From an uncultured Bacilli bacterium (GTDB taxonomy: Bacteria > Bacillota_I > Bacilli_A > RFN20 > CAG-631), in NCBI GenBank assembly GCA_947599835.1, contig CANQFQ010000009.1, forward strand, positions 1 to 60,623: a stretch of DNA of 60,623 bases, in the 5' to 3' direction. The translations under genes and the position numbers were made by a program. Positions 23,986 to 33,925 of this stretch are shown here, one piece after another. The notes below the pieces were generated by a model. That model searched no databases and was not told where the DNA came from. It saw only the letters and a program-made list of their open reading frames with translations. Position 1 is the stretch's first letter. Every line of letters starts with the position of its first letter.

Positions 23986-25863
23986 ATGAAAAACAATAAA
24001 GTATTATTAACAAGTTTATTATCTTTAGCATTAGTAGTCACAGGTTGTTCTAAAGAAACTACTAAAGTTAATCAAGGAAAAACTCCAGTAGGTACAGTTA
24101 ATGGTAAAGATTCTAGTAAAGAAAATACTTACAGTACACTTCAAGATTTATATGAAACTTTAAAAACATCTTCTGGTGGTTCTGTTGCTTTAGATTATTT
24201 AATTAAAGAAATTGCAAAGAATGAATATAAATTTGTAATGGAAACTCCCGATGATGAAAAAACTTTCGCAAATTTAGGTATTAAAGCTTATCGTACTAAA
24301 GAAGCTTTCATTGAAGATATCGAAGATAATTTAGAAACACAAATCGATAGTTCCAATTATGAAAATAAAAGAGGAAAATTCGATGAAGATAAGTTTGCTG
24401 AATATGTAGAAGATGAAGGCTATACAGTTGTAAAAGAAGATACTGGCGATCCAAAATACGAAATTGATGTTGAAGGTTTGACTTATAATTATGATGAATA
24501 TATTGATGAAACAATCGTTCCTGATTTATATCTTAATTATTTGTATGAAGATTATTTATTAGGAATTAGTAAATATTGGACTACGATTCGTAACCAATAC
24601 GGTATTCAAATGCAAGTTTTAAAATTCGAAAACTATACAACCGCTCAAAACTCAGCATTTAGTGAATCTTTACGTGCTGATGTAAATGCCGTTTTAACTG
24701 GTGCTAATCAAGATCCAAATTTCAAATTTAATAAGGGTAATAATGCATTATATTCCTTTGTTACTTCTGATTCTGATGATAATTTAATCGTTTTTGAAGC
24801 ACCAATGTCTGGTAGTTTACTTCGTTATAGAGTTTTTGAAAATAATGAAAAAATTGATGCAGTATTAGATGCTTTATATGATCGTAAAATTTCTCGTCTA
24901 TCTGACTGGAGCCAAGGTATTGGTGCAAAGGTACAAGATAGCAATGGCGAAGATGTCATCTTTAATGATGTAACGAGTGCTGAACCTCTTGAAAGTTATG
25001 TAATTGATGCGACAACGACTCCTGAAAATGAAGAATTTTATGAAGCCATTGAAAAAATTTCGATTGCTAGAAAACTTTACGTTATTGATACCGAAGTCGC
25101 TATGGCAAGAAACTATGATTTAAAGAATAGTACTTATGAGGCTTATCGTCCATCTCAAAAAGACAATGCTGAAACCTTTGCTTCAACTTATTCTAGTTCA
25201 AATACAAGAACCATTAAGGAAGGCGCAAGAGTTTCTAAAATGTCTGCTGAAGAAACAAAATACTATGAAGAAAATCAAACCTATACAAGAGAAACTTATG
25301 GCAGTGTTATTCCTAGTGCAATCAGTGCTCTACGGGGTACCAATGCAAGAGAATTAGTTGAAAACTTGAAAAATATTGGTGGATATAATTATTTATTACC
25401 AAATAAAGAAGGATTGGAAACTCCAATTTATGCCGATGGTGATTATTATTATGTCGTAAAAGTAAATGGTTATTATGGTTATTATGAATCAAGAACATAT
25501 GTAGATGGTGAAGGCGAAGATGCAATTCAAAGAACCGCTACACAAAATTCTACAAACTATCAAATTGAATCTTTCCAAGCTGGAGCTTATGCTGTATATG
25601 ATTACAATGAAGATACACATCGCTTCACACAAAATTCAACAACGGTATCTTATGATACTTCAAAACAAGATCCAGAATCTGCTGAATTCAAAAAATGGGA
25701 AAGCATTATTGATATGTGTCATACAATCGCTGAAAAAGTCTTATCCAATACGCATAAGACAGAAGCTATTGTAGAAATGTTCAAAACTTATAAACTTGAA
25801 ATCAACGACCAAGAAATTTACGATTATATCGAAAATTCTTATCCTGATTATTTTGAAGACTAA
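23986..25863 (+). CDS. Large lipoprotein, possible SurA/PrsA-like chaperone
   Basis: The protein has 625 residues with lipobox VVTGC at 17-21. It follows the PrsA-like gene in the same operon with an AGAGGTGA ribosome site. The N-terminal region (about 50-220) is helical and acidic, resembling the chaperone part of its neighbour, but I see no parvulin motif. The C-terminal third is Tyr/Asn-rich. It is most likely a divergent, non-catalytic partner of the upstream foldase, as in other paired PrsA-type lipoproteins; this is inference from order and layout. Confidence 0.6.
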   Translation: MKNNKVLLTSLLSLALVVTGCSKETTKVNQGKTPVGTVNGKDSSKENTYSTLQDLYETLKTSSGGSVALDYLIKEIAKNEYKFVMETPDDEKTFANLGIKAYRTKEAFIEDIEDNLETQIDSSNYENKRGKFDEDKFAEYVEDEGYTVVKEDTGDPKYEIDVEGLTYNYDEYIDETIVPDLYLNYLYEDYLLGISKYWTTIRNQYGIQMQVLKFENYTTAQNSAFSESLRADVNAVLTGANQDPNFKFNKGNNALYSFVTSDSDDNLIVFEAPMSGSLLRYRVFENNEKIDAVLDALYDRKISRLSDWSQGIGAKVQDSNGEDVIFNDVTSAEPLESYVIDATTTPENEEFYEAIEKISIARKLYVIDTEVAMARNYDLKNSTYEAYRPSQKDNAETFASTYSSSNTRTIKEGARVSKMSAEETKYYEENQTYTRETYGSVIPSAISALRGTNARELVENLKNIGGYNYLLPNKEGLETPIYADGDYYYVVKVNGYYGYYESRTYVDGEGEDAIQRTATQNSTNYQIESFQAGAYAVYDYNEDTHRFTQNSTTVSYDTSKQDPESAEFKKWESIIDMCHTIAEKVLSNTHKTEAIVEMFKTYKLEINDQEIYDYIENSYPDYFED

Positions 25864-25876
25864 TGCAATGGAATTA

Positions 25877-25904
25877 AAAGGAAATAGCAATATTTCCTTT
25901 TTTT
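25877..25904 (+). terminator. Terminator between the lipoprotein and HIT genes
   Basis: AAAGGAAATA, loop GCAA, TATTTCCTTT, then T residues. It ends the chaperone transcript; the HIT gene lies 19 bp further. Confidence 0.85.
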
Positions 25905-25922
25905 CTAGGAAAGGAAATCAAT

Positions 25923-26327
25923 ATGGAAAATTGTATTTTTTGTAAAATTATTGCACATGAAATTCCTTCTTATTGCCTGTATGAAGATGAAAATGTAATG
26001 GCTATTTTAGATGTTGCACCTACAGCCTATGGGCATACTTTAATTCTTCCTAAGAAGCATTATCAAAACATTTTGGAATGTGATATGGATACTTTATGTT
26101 CGTTAGCTAAAGCGATTCAAATCGTAGGTAAAGCTTTAGAAAAGAGTTATGCCTGTGGATTAAATGTATTATCCAATATTAATGAAATTGCGGGTCAAAG
26201 TGTCATGCATGCCCATATTCATTTGATTCCTGTCAATCAAGATGGAAAAAAGGCACATATTTCTTTTAATGAATTAAAAGATGTACCTTTTGACGAAATT
26301 TATCAAAATATTATTAAAAATTTGTAA
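25923..26327 (+). CDS. HIT-family (HinT-like) nucleotide hydrolase
   Basis: The protein has 134 residues, starting CIFCKIIAHEIPSYCLYED, with PTAYGHTLILPKKH and the catalytic histidine triad MHAHIHLIP. HinT-type enzymes hydrolyse AMP-lysine and adenosine phosphoramidates. Length and motif order are normal. AGGAAAGGA precedes the start. Because a terminator lies just before it, its expression depends on read-through or a promoter within the short gap. Confidence 0.92.
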   Translation: MENCIFCKIIAHEIPSYCLYEDENVMAILDVAPTAYGHTLILPKKHYQNILECDMDTLCSLAKAIQIVGKALEKSYACGLNVLSNINEIAGQSVMHAHIHLIPVNQDGKKAHISFNELKDVPFDEIYQNIIKNL

Positions 26328-26348
26328 AGAAATTGAAAGTAAAAAAAT

Positions 26349-26405
26349 AAAACTTCCAAAGTAAACGATAAAATTTACATTTGTTTACGATGGAAGTTTT
26401 TTATT
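26349..26405 (+). terminator. Terminator of the HIT gene
   Basis: AAAACTTCCA and TGGAAGTTTT with inner GTAAAC/GTTTAC pairs, followed by a T-rich tract. Confidence 0.85.
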
Positions 26406-26421
26406 TTAAAAATTTGATAAG

Positions 26422-26458
26422 AAAAAAGCATGATACGCAATACAAGATGCGATCATGC
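26422..26458 (-). terminator. Terminator of the recX-yhaM transcript
   Basis: On the minus strand GCATGAT and ATCATGC form the stem, with inner GCA/TGC pairs, followed by six T. Confidence 0.75.
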
Positions 26459-26465
26459 GCATCAA

Positions 26466-27392
26466 TTAACGATAACGATAGAAAGTTCGACCTTCAAGAG
26501 ATAATAGCTTATTGGTAAAACTATCGACTTCAACACTAGCTAAAGCTTTATTAATCATCGTAATTCGAGAATCCATATTATCAATTAGAAATAATACTTC
26601 GGCTTCTAAAATTTGTGGTAAAACAGGAGAACCATATTCTAATTTACCATGATGAGATAAAACCATATGTTGTAATAAAGTTACCACATTGGAAGTGATA
26701 TTATTTTTTTTCGCCGCTTCGACAATGTCTGTTTGAATAATCGAGATATGTCCTAATAATTTACCCTTAATTGTATATTCTGTAATAATCGGTCCACTAA
26801 TTTCAATGATTTTACCTATATCGTGTAAAATTACCCCACCATAAAGTAAATCTTTGTTAATGGAAGGATATAATTTAGCAATTTCTTTGGCTAATTTTAA
26901 CATGCTGACTTCATGATGCAAAAGACCACTTGTGTATTCGTGGTGATTACTTTTGGCAGCAGGATGATAAATAAATTGATCATAGTATTTATTCAATACT
27001 TCATTTACGATGGTTTTGATATCACCATCTTGAATATCATTAATAAATTCTTTTAATTCGCTTTCTAATTTTAAGGTAGAAACGGGTGCTTCCATAATTA
27101 ATTCTTTTTGATTAATTGGTCCCTTTAATTCATCGTAATCAATGACTTTTAATTGCATTTGTCCTTTGTATAAAATTGGACAAACTAATAAAGATAGGAC
27201 ATTACCCACTTTAAATGATTTGACATCTTTTTCGGTTGCATCCCATTTTTTAGCATCAATTTTTCCTGTATTATCTTGAAGTACAAGATTAAGGTACATA
27301 CTTTGATTATTGGTCATCCCTTTTGTTGCTTCTGTTACGATACAAACAATTGTATCTTGTTGATTTTCATTTAGATCTTTAATTTTACTCAT
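26466..27392 (-). CDS. yhaM: 3'-5' exoribonuclease YhaM
   Basis: The protein has about 308 residues: an N-terminal OB-fold nucleic-acid domain (containing YLNLVLQDNTGKIDAKKWDA) and an HD-type hydrolase domain with LLHHEVSML and GGVILHDIGKI supplying metal ligands. YhaM degrades RNA and single-stranded DNA from the 3' end. ATG 27392 is chosen because it fits the family start MSKIKDL and overlaps the end of recX by 8 nt; an ATG at 27404 is also possible. Confidence 0.92.
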   Translation of the reverse strand: MSKIKDLNENQQDTIVCIVTEATKGMTNNQSMYLNLVLQDNTGKIDAKKWDATEKDVKSFKVGNVLSLLVCPILYKGQMQLKVIDYDELKGPINQKELIMEAPVSTLKLESELKEFINDIQDGDIKTIVNEVLNKYYDQFIYHPAAKSNHHEYTSGLLHHEVSMLKLAKEIAKLYPSINKDLLYGGVILHDIGKIIEISGPIITEYTIKGKLLGHISIIQTDIVEAAKKNNITSNVVTLLQHMVLSHHGKLEYGSPVLPQILEAEVLFLIDNMDSRITMINKALASVEVDSFTNKLLSLEGRTFYRYR

Positions 27393-28140
27393 ACTTTTCC
27401 CCATTTCCAACAATTTTTAAAACATCTTCTACATTATACCCCTTATTGATTAATTTTGATATAATTTTATATTTATTTTTTTCATTTTTTGCTAAAATTT
27501 GTTGATAATCATGTTTTAAGTTCTCCAAATCACTATCAAAATAGATTTCTTTTAAAACCTTTTGAATCGTTTGTTCACTAAAACCTCTTACGTATAGTTT
27601 TTGCATTATTTTATATTTTAAGATTTTATTCGAACTATGGTTTGAATTTTTAAGTTTTCCAATATATTCTTTTACGAAATCTTCATTTTCTTGATAAGTA
27701 GCAAGGGCCTCTTCGATTAAAATGGAGGGAATACGATGCATCATTAAGAAATCTTTAAAAGCCTTTTTTCCCTTATTTTCTTCGAATAGCGGTTGATGAT
27801 AAGTAATAAAATTTTTATCATCAAGATATCCATCATCCATCAATTGATCGATAATTAAAGTTATATTTGAAATAGAGATTTCTTCTTTTTCTAAGATAGA
27901 TTTTAATTCATTTTTTGAAATTTGCTGGTTAAAGATTTTTTTAAAGAGAGGCTTTAATACCTGATGCGCATTTGCAAAAGCGATTAATAATTGATATTGA
28001 TCAAAATCTAAGTGTTTTCCTTCGTAAGGAAGAAGGACTTTATAAATATATTCATCGCAATAAAAAATTTGCTGATTGATTTGGATCATAATCCCCTCTT
28101 TTTTAGCTTTAAGATGTTCAATTGTATAAGTCATAATCAT
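27385..28140 (-). CDS. recX: RecX-family regulatory protein
   Basis: The protein has 251 residues made of three-helix repeats with the RecX pattern D-x-x-F-x-x-x-Y and K-G...K-I-x-x-x-L. Examples are DDKNFITYH, KILKYKIMQKLYVRGFS, and KYKIISKLINKGYNVEDVLK near the C-terminus. RecX inhibits RecA filaments and tunes recombination. Length fits Bacillota RecX (about 260). GAGGTAG precedes the start. It is co-transcribed with yhaM. Confidence 0.85.
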   Translation of the reverse strand: MIMTYTIEHLKAKKEGIMIQINQQIFYCDEYIYKVLLPYEGKHLDFDQYQLLIAFANAHQVLKPLFKKIFNQQISKNELKSILEKEEISISNITLIIDQLMDDGYLDDKNFITYHQPLFEENKGKKAFKDFLMMHRIPSILIEEALATYQENEDFVKEYIGKLKNSNHSSNKILKYKIMQKLYVRGFSEQTIQKVLKEIYFDSDLENLKHDYQQILAKNEKNKYKIISKLINKGYNVEDVLKIVGNGEKYE

Positions 28141-28161
28141 ATCTACCTCAATATTATTATA

Positions 28162-29250
28162 CTATATTTGCTGATCGATTTTAATGTTTTTAGCAATTTT
28201 GTATTTTTTTCTTGGTTGATAGAGTAAGACGACTAAAGCGCCTAAAATTAAGCCGAAATAAAAAGTAATAAAACGCCAAACAATTAAAGAACTTTTAACA
28301 GTGGTGACGATATCGTTTGTGATGAATTTATCGACGAAATAATTTTTAAAAAGATAAGTGTAAGCAAGTTCTACACCCACAGTACCCCCAGGAGATGGAA
28401 ATATCCCAGAAATTAAACTAATAAACGATGAAAGCGAAATAGAATCCAAAAAATATGTTTTTTGAATAGGACAAGCAATGGCATAAAAACAAATATATGG
28501 AATCATATAATAAATAAAAAATCGAAGAAACATTAAGCATATAAGGATCAAGATGAGTTTCCAATTGCATAAAATATGTTTAATATTTTGTCGAGTAGAT
28601 GCGATTTTTTCATCAAATATTTGATGAGCGTGAGGCTCATTTTTAATGATTTTTAACCTTGCAAGCAAACGAATGCATTGATGAAAAAATTTTTGAAAAA
28701 TTTTAAGATAGGCTACCAAAATTAAAAGAACAGACAAACTTGCAATTAAGATAAAACTAATAATTAAAATAAATAATAAATTATACGAAGTTTGATTGAC
28801 CATCGCATTTAATTTACGATAATTATAAAGAAAAGAAAATAAAGCAAAGGATAGCAAAGAAAACTTATAAAATATAAAGTAAATAAAAACAATGCCAATG
28901 CCGTTAGCAATGTCGATGCCTTGTTTTTTAAATAAATAAACTTGAAAAGGTTGTCCTCCTGTTGCTAAAGGGGTAATACCATTAAAAAAAACGTTACATT
29001 GTTGATTTAATATCCCTTGATGTAAACGATAACCTTTTTGAAATGAATTGGCAATTAAGGTAAGAATAATACCATCCATAACAAAAACGAATAACATACA
29101 ACAAATGGCCAAAATAACATATAAAGGGGAAGTCTTTTTAAGAACGAGAAGGATGGATTTATAATCGTTTTTAAAGAGTAGATATAAAGTTAAAATGGTA
29201 AAGAAAAATAAAAGGAATATTTTGGTTATAATTTTGTGTTTTTTAGCCAT
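28162..29250 (-). CDS. Flippase-like integral membrane protein (YbhN/AglD/MprF-N family)
   Basis: The protein has 362 residues and about eight membrane helices. The signature SGIFPSPGGTVGVELAYTYL near residue 290 corresponds to the P-x-P-G-G-x-G-x-x-E motif of the lysylphosphatidylglycerol flippase/UPF0104 family. TPLATGGQPFQVYLFKKQG around residue 96 is another conserved stretch. Members move lipids or lipid-linked sugars across the membrane; the substrate is unknown. It lies just upstream of recX on the same strand, separated by 21 nt. Confidence 0.85.
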   Translation of the reverse strand: MAKKHKIITKIFLLFFFTILTLYLLFKNDYKSILLVLKKTSPLYVILAICCMLFVFVMDGIILTLIANSFQKGYRLHQGILNQQCNVFFNGITPLATGGQPFQVYLFKKQGIDIANGIGIVFIYFIFYKFSLLSFALFSFLYNYRKLNAMVNQTSYNLLFILIISFILIASLSVLLILVAYLKIFQKFFHQCIRLLARLKIIKNEPHAHQIFDEKIASTRQNIKHILCNWKLILILICLMFLRFFIYYMIPYICFYAIACPIQKTYFLDSISLSSFISLISGIFPSPGGTVGVELAYTYLFKNYFVDKFITNDIVTTVKSSLIVWRFITFYFGLILGALVVLLYQPRKKYKIAKNIKIDQQI

Positions 29251-29482
29251 TCTATCATCTCTTTTTCAATTCTATTATATTCCCTTAGATAAGAATAATT
29301 TACCTATTTTTCCCTTTTGAAAACCCTTTCATTATTCTTTTCCAATTTTTGTAAGTTGATTTTCAAAAAACATCAAATTTTGTCGTTTTTATCGATAAAA
29401 AAACTATTTTTCTTAAAAATTGCAATAAAACATAAGCTTGGTAAAACAAAACTTTATTATTTTTACTTGTAAAAATAATAAT

Positions 29483-29511
29483 TTGACAAAAATCTAAGAT
29501 AGTGCTATATT
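29483..29511 (+). promoter_or_regulatory. Strong sigma-A promoter of a lipoprotein gene
   Basis: TTGACA, 17 bp, TATATT, with an extended -10 TGC. The remainder of the gap 29251-29535 is AT-rich with no feature I can support. Confidence 0.85.
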
Positions 29512-29535
29512 TCTAAATTGGAAGGGGGACTTTTT

Positions 29536-31443
29536 ATGATAAAAAGTTTGAAAAAAATTTTATTAAGTGTTGTTGTTTCTGCAGCAATGGTTGTTGGACT
29601 TACCAGCTGTGAAGACAAAGGAAAAACTGAGCAAATTAAATCTACTGAAGTTGTTCAAAAACTAACGATGAGTTTAACAACCCTTGATCCATCTACAGGC
29701 ATTGCGATTTCTGGAAATCAATCTACTAAATTGGGTAAGATTAATGAAAATTCAGAATTTACAATGAATATTAAGATGGATAATTATATGTCGACCATTG
29801 AAGCTCTTTCTTTAACAGCAGAAGCTTTACCTGGGTTGAATGTTTCTATTTATAGTGATACGACAGCTTCTTATGTCAATTTAAATGGCTTAAAATATGC
29901 AAGTGCGCCATTAATTAAACCTGATGATGATTCAGGAAAGCCTTTGGAAGCAGCAGATCCATCGGATAGTAGCGAACAAGATATTATGGCGATGTTAGAT
30001 GATTTATTTGAGTTTTATAAGGTAAGTGATACGAGTTATTATTTAACTGCTTCTAATAATGGTTTGTTAATGGTTAATACGTTGATTGAAAATGCTTTAT
30101 CTAGTGAAGAATTATCTTTAGGCTTTTTAAAAGTAACTCTAAGTAAATTAAGAGTTGATTTAGGCTTTACGAAAGATGAAATGATTAATAGCATTAAATT
30201 AAATGTCGAAGGTAAAGTAGAAGCCAACGAAAAGCATGCTAATTTCTCATTAAAAGCAAATGTAAGTTTAAAAACTAAAGTGAATGTAACTGCACCAAGT
30301 GATGTAAACAATTATCAACCCATCAATCAAATTGCAGCTTCTATTTTAGCAAAACCTATTACTGCTCAACTTACTTTAGATTTTAATTCCGTTATGCCAA
30401 GTACGAGTCAAGATACGACGACAGATCCACAAGCTGTTGACAATACGGAAGAAAATAATGAATTTTCTGGTAAAATTACTGTCGATGTTACCTTTGAAAT
30501 GGAAACGATAGGTACAAGTCCTGATACCATGCAATTACCAAAAATCACATTAACGATTAGTGAAGATACTTTAAAAATAGGTGATTTTGTTTCTTCTCTT
30601 GCTGGTCAAATGACAGGAACAGATATTTTGGTAACTACTAAAACCGTGATTTATGGTTATTATTACCAAGCTCCAATCGCAGATGGTCCAAGTTCTGGAT
30701 GTGATGGTTTAGCATTTGTATTTAAAGATGCTGAAGGTAATGTTTTAACTTATATGCCTTTTGATATTTTTGAACAAAACGGTGATACAGGAAATAGTAG
30801 TGAAGCCAATAGTCCAGAAGTTGCAAGTAAATCTCCATTAAATGCGGGTGATTCTTCATCTTCAGAACAAGAACCAGATCCAAATGCACAATTCTATGCT
30901 TTATTAACTGGAAGTCTTCTATCTACCTTATTATTCCCAACAGAAGCAGTATGTGAAGATGGAAAAATCAATTTAGAAGTCAATTTAGATAGTTTTCTTT
31001 TAACTACGCTTTCTAATGCATTTGCTTCTTTAAGAGACAGAATGATTCTAATGCTAGGTTCAAATCTTGTAGAACAAGCAGTTGAAAAAAATTCTTTAGC
31101 AGCAGGCTTTGCACCAGAAACTTACGATTATGCAAGTGTTAGTGCCTTTATCAATCAAATGGAAGGGTTATTATCTATGGGTGCTTTAGGAGAAGATGGT
31201 AGAAAACAAATTGCTCAACTTGAAGCCGTACAAAACCTTCTTGATTTATTTTATAGTTTACCTGAAATGGGAGTTAATGCCGTTTCTCTTAACTTTGAAT
31301 ACAATGAAGGTGTTCAATTGAATCTTGCCCTATTGGGAACGAAGGGTTCTATCAAATTAGATTTATCCTTGAATTTAGATTTGAACCAAATCGTTGTTTT
31401 AGGAATGTATGCTGCTGGTAGTTTTGGAATTGTTTTAAACTAG
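29536..31443 (+). CDS. Large surface lipoprotein, unknown function
   Basis: The protein has 635 residues with lipobox GLTSC at 21-25. The mature protein is predicted beta-rich, with amphipathic repeats (KITVDVTFEME, KITLTISEDTLKI) reminiscent of LolA/YceI-like lipid-binding folds, and it contains Ser/Glu/Asp-rich linkers (about 117-135 and 415-450). No known domain recognised. The start at ATG 29536 has GGGGGAC upstream; an in-frame TTG at 29518 overlaps that region. It is transcribed alone from a strong promoter and ends at a terminator, so it is probably abundant on the cell surface. Confidence 0.7.
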   Translation: MIKSLKKILLSVVVSAAMVVGLTSCEDKGKTEQIKSTEVVQKLTMSLTTLDPSTGIAISGNQSTKLGKINENSEFTMNIKMDNYMSTIEALSLTAEALPGLNVSIYSDTTASYVNLNGLKYASAPLIKPDDDSGKPLEAADPSDSSEQDIMAMLDDLFEFYKVSDTSYYLTASNNGLLMVNTLIENALSSEELSLGFLKVTLSKLRVDLGFTKDEMINSIKLNVEGKVEANEKHANFSLKANVSLKTKVNVTAPSDVNNYQPINQIAASILAKPITAQLTLDFNSVMPSTSQDTTTDPQAVDNTEENNEFSGKITVDVTFEMETIGTSPDTMQLPKITLTISEDTLKIGDFVSSLAGQMTGTDILVTTKTVIYGYYYQAPIADGPSSGCDGLAFVFKDAEGNVLTYMPFDIFEQNGDTGNSSEANSPEVASKSPLNAGDSSSSEQEPDPNAQFYALLTGSLLSTLLFPTEAVCEDGKINLEVNLDSFLLTTLSNAFASLRDRMILMLGSNLVEQAVEKNSLAAGFAPETYDYASVSAFINQMEGLLSMGALGEDGRKQIAQLEAVQNLLDLFYSLPEMGVNAVSLNFEYNEGVQLNLALLGTKGSIKLDLSLNLDLNQIVVLGMYAAGSFGIVLN

Positions 31444-31501
31444 TCGTAGTTGATTTAAATTTTAATCACATCTATTTATTGCTTAGTTTTTTACAAAAAG
31501 T

Positions 31502-31532
31502 GGAATTACATCGAATGTAGTTCCCTTTTTTT
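31502..31532 (+). terminator. Terminator of the lipoprotein gene
   Basis: GGAATTACAT, loop CGA, ATGTAGTTCC (one wobble), then C and eight T. Confidence 0.88.
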
Positions 31533-31583
31533 TGAAAATTTTTATGATTAACGTTTCCAAAATGCCCCTTTTCAAAAAAACTA

Positions 31584-31612
31584 TTGAATATAGGGATTAT
31601 TTTTAGTATAAT
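31584..31612 (+). promoter_or_regulatory. Promoter of the three-gene lipoprotein operon
   Basis: TTGAAT, 17 bp, TATAAT; AAGGAG and the ATG at 31638 follow. Confidence 0.8.
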
Positions 31613-31637
31613 ATTACACAAAAAAAGGAGCGATTTT

Positions 31638-33920
31638 ATGGGAAAATCTAAAATAGGTTTTATGTTACTTGCCATTTTGTTAGTTGGCTGTAATCAAAAA
31701 AATGAAACACAAGAACTCACCTCTAGCACAAGCAGTGTTACGAGTTCAAGTTTTCAATCGAGTTCTTCAAGTAGTAGCCCTTTAACAAGGCAATATACCA
31801 TTGAAGTAACCAACGGCACAGGCTCAGGAACTTATAATGAAGGCGAACAAGTAACCATCACCGCAAATTTGCCAAGTGAAGGTTATGTATTTGAAAAATG
31901 GGTTCATAAGGATACTGAAACCGTATTTTCAACGGAAAATCCTTATACCTTTGAAGTGACGCAAAGTTTGAGTTTAGAGGCAATGTTTAAAAAACAAACT
32001 TTTCAATTAACCGTTATCGGAGGAAAGATTAATTCAACATCCCTTTCGACGGGCACTTTTGAATATCAAGACGAAGTGACCATTGAAGCTGAAGATCGTC
32101 CATCGAATCGTTTCGTTGAATGGCAAGATCAAGAAGGAAATAAAATTAGTGATGCTAATCCTTATACTTTTTTAATAGAAGAAAGTATCACACTTGTTGC
32201 CCAATTTGAAGCCATCGTTACTAAACCACAAACAGTGGAACAATTAGAAACGCTTTTTCCTACGTCTTTACAACAAGAGAAAAAAATTGCACAAGTTGTG
32301 ACTTCAAAAACGGGAGGATATACGACATCAGATGAAAGTTATACCACAACTTTTTATCAAGATGCTGTTTATGCTACCGGTAAAAAATATGTTTCATCCT
32401 TTAGCAATTATGATTTTACAGAATTTAAAGGAATGTATGGTAATCAATATGTCGAAGTTTTAGATGTTTCTTCCGACTATTATGATCATCTTGCTTCTTT
32501 TGCCATTGTCGATGAAGTGACGGATGAAGAAAATGAAATTACTTTATCCGAAGCTAAATCTAGATATGAAACTTATGGTCTAACAGCGATATTAGATCAA
32601 TATTTATCGAATCAATTAAAATTAGAAAATCGAGATGGCGATTTAGTTGTCGTAGATACCGCTGATGGATTTAAAGTGACATTAAAGGGTCATGAAATCA
32701 TTACGACGATTTATCATGTTTATGAATTATCTGTAGATTTTACTTTTTCTGGATTGATTAAAAATCTTCAATTGTTAGATGATAATTATGTTAAATCCAA
32801 TATGTATGATGAAAGTACGAATAGTTTAAAACCGGATGCTACAGCACGAAATAGAGAAATAACAACTTATCAAGTGAGTGTTGGTGAAAGAGAAACTTTA
32901 CCTGAAGAAATAAATCCTTCGAAGTATTTTATTTCTTCGTATGATGTTCAAATTAGTGTAACTTATGGTTCAAACTTATATGTGAACGCAGAAAATCCTT
33001 ATCTACCATTAGGTTCATCTTGGTATAAAAGTAGTATGACAATGATTCATGTTTTACCAGAAACCGCAATGGAAGATAAAACATTAGAATATGTTTCAAG
33101 CAGTCATCCAGAAGTGATTGATGAAGATCCAAGTAGTAGTTTAAGATTAAAAGCTTTACAAGAAGGAGAAACAATTTTAACTTTCCGTTCAAAAGGTGGA
33201 ATAGAAAAGCAATTGACTGTCATTGTTCAATTATTTGCTCCTAAAACGATTACAATTCAAGCCGTTGATATTATGGCCAAAGATGAAAGAATTGAATTAA
33301 CAGCGACCATTACTCCAACCAATGCCGATATGGAAGTGGAATGGAGTGTCGATAAACCAGAAATTGCTAACCTTGTTTATGAAGATCAAAGTGTTTACCT
33401 TCAAGGTCAAAATCAAGAAGGCGGTAATGTTGTGGTAACTTGTAAATCCAAAAAGAAGGATTTAGATGGCAATGAAATTTCGGCAACCAAAACCATTTAT
33501 GTATCTCCAGGTGAATTATCTAGCGATGAATTAAAAAATACACTTGTAGGTAAGTGGCGCTATGATCAAGGAGCAAGTAATTTTGAGGTCACTTTTAATA
33601 GTGATGGAACGTATTCTGTCGTGGATAACTTTCGTGCAGCAAGTAAAATTACGAATACCGGAAACTATCAATTAACTACTACAGAAGACAAAGATTTTGT
33701 GATTTTTGATAGTACCACATGTAATGCTTCAACATTGGCTGAAGGGTATGTTATTTCTACTTCGGATAGAGTTTATGATAAAGAAGCTAATAAGTTAACT
33801 GGAGAAATTGCTGATTTACATTTTATTATCGCAAAAGATGGTTCAAGTTTAATCATGCATTTTAAAGCTCCATATAAAGATTCTAGCACTCAAACTTTTA
33901 GATTAATGAAAGGAGAATAA
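31638..33920 (+). CDS. Lipoprotein with InlB-like, Big-like and lipocalin-like regions
   Basis: The protein has 760 residues with lipobox LLVGC at 14-18, followed by a Ser/Thr-rich linker (about 25-48). Two divergent InlB B-repeats follow (GEQVTITANLPSEGYVFEKW and DEVTIEAEDRPSNRFVEW). Then comes a central unknown domain, a Big-type Ig-like domain (about 540-630, PTNADMEVEWSVDKPEIANL), and a C-terminal beta-barrel-like part starting LVGKWRYDQGASNFEVTFNS. Such modular lipoproteins project from the membrane to bind ligands or other cells. It is first of three lipoproteins of similar layout; the next starts 5 nt downstream. Confidence 0.75.
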   Translation: MGKSKIGFMLLAILLVGCNQKNETQELTSSTSSVTSSSFQSSSSSSSPLTRQYTIEVTNGTGSGTYNEGEQVTITANLPSEGYVFEKWVHKDTETVFSTENPYTFEVTQSLSLEAMFKKQTFQLTVIGGKINSTSLSTGTFEYQDEVTIEAEDRPSNRFVEWQDQEGNKISDANPYTFLIEESITLVAQFEAIVTKPQTVEQLETLFPTSLQQEKKIAQVVTSKTGGYTTSDESYTTTFYQDAVYATGKKYVSSFSNYDFTEFKGMYGNQYVEVLDVSSDYYDHLASFAIVDEVTDEENEITLSEAKSRYETYGLTAILDQYLSNQLKLENRDGDLVVVDTADGFKVTLKGHEIITTIYHVYELSVDFTFSGLIKNLQLLDDNYVKSNMYDESTNSLKPDATARNREITTYQVSVGERETLPEEINPSKYFISSYDVQISVTYGSNLYVNAENPYLPLGSSWYKSSMTMIHVLPETAMEDKTLEYVSSSHPEVIDEDPSSSLRLKALQEGETILTFRSKGGIEKQLTVIVQLFAPKTITIQAVDIMAKDERIELTATITPTNADMEVEWSVDKPEIANLVYEDQSVYLQGQNQEGGNVVVTCKSKKKDLDGNEISATKTIYVSPGELSSDELKNTLVGKWRYDQGASNFEVTFNSDGTYSVVDNFRAASKITNTGNYQLTTTEDKDFVIFDSTTCNASTLAEGYVISTSDRVYDKEANKLTGEIADLHFIIAKDGSSLIMHFKAPYKDSSTQTFRLMKGE

Positions 33921-33925
33921 CACTT

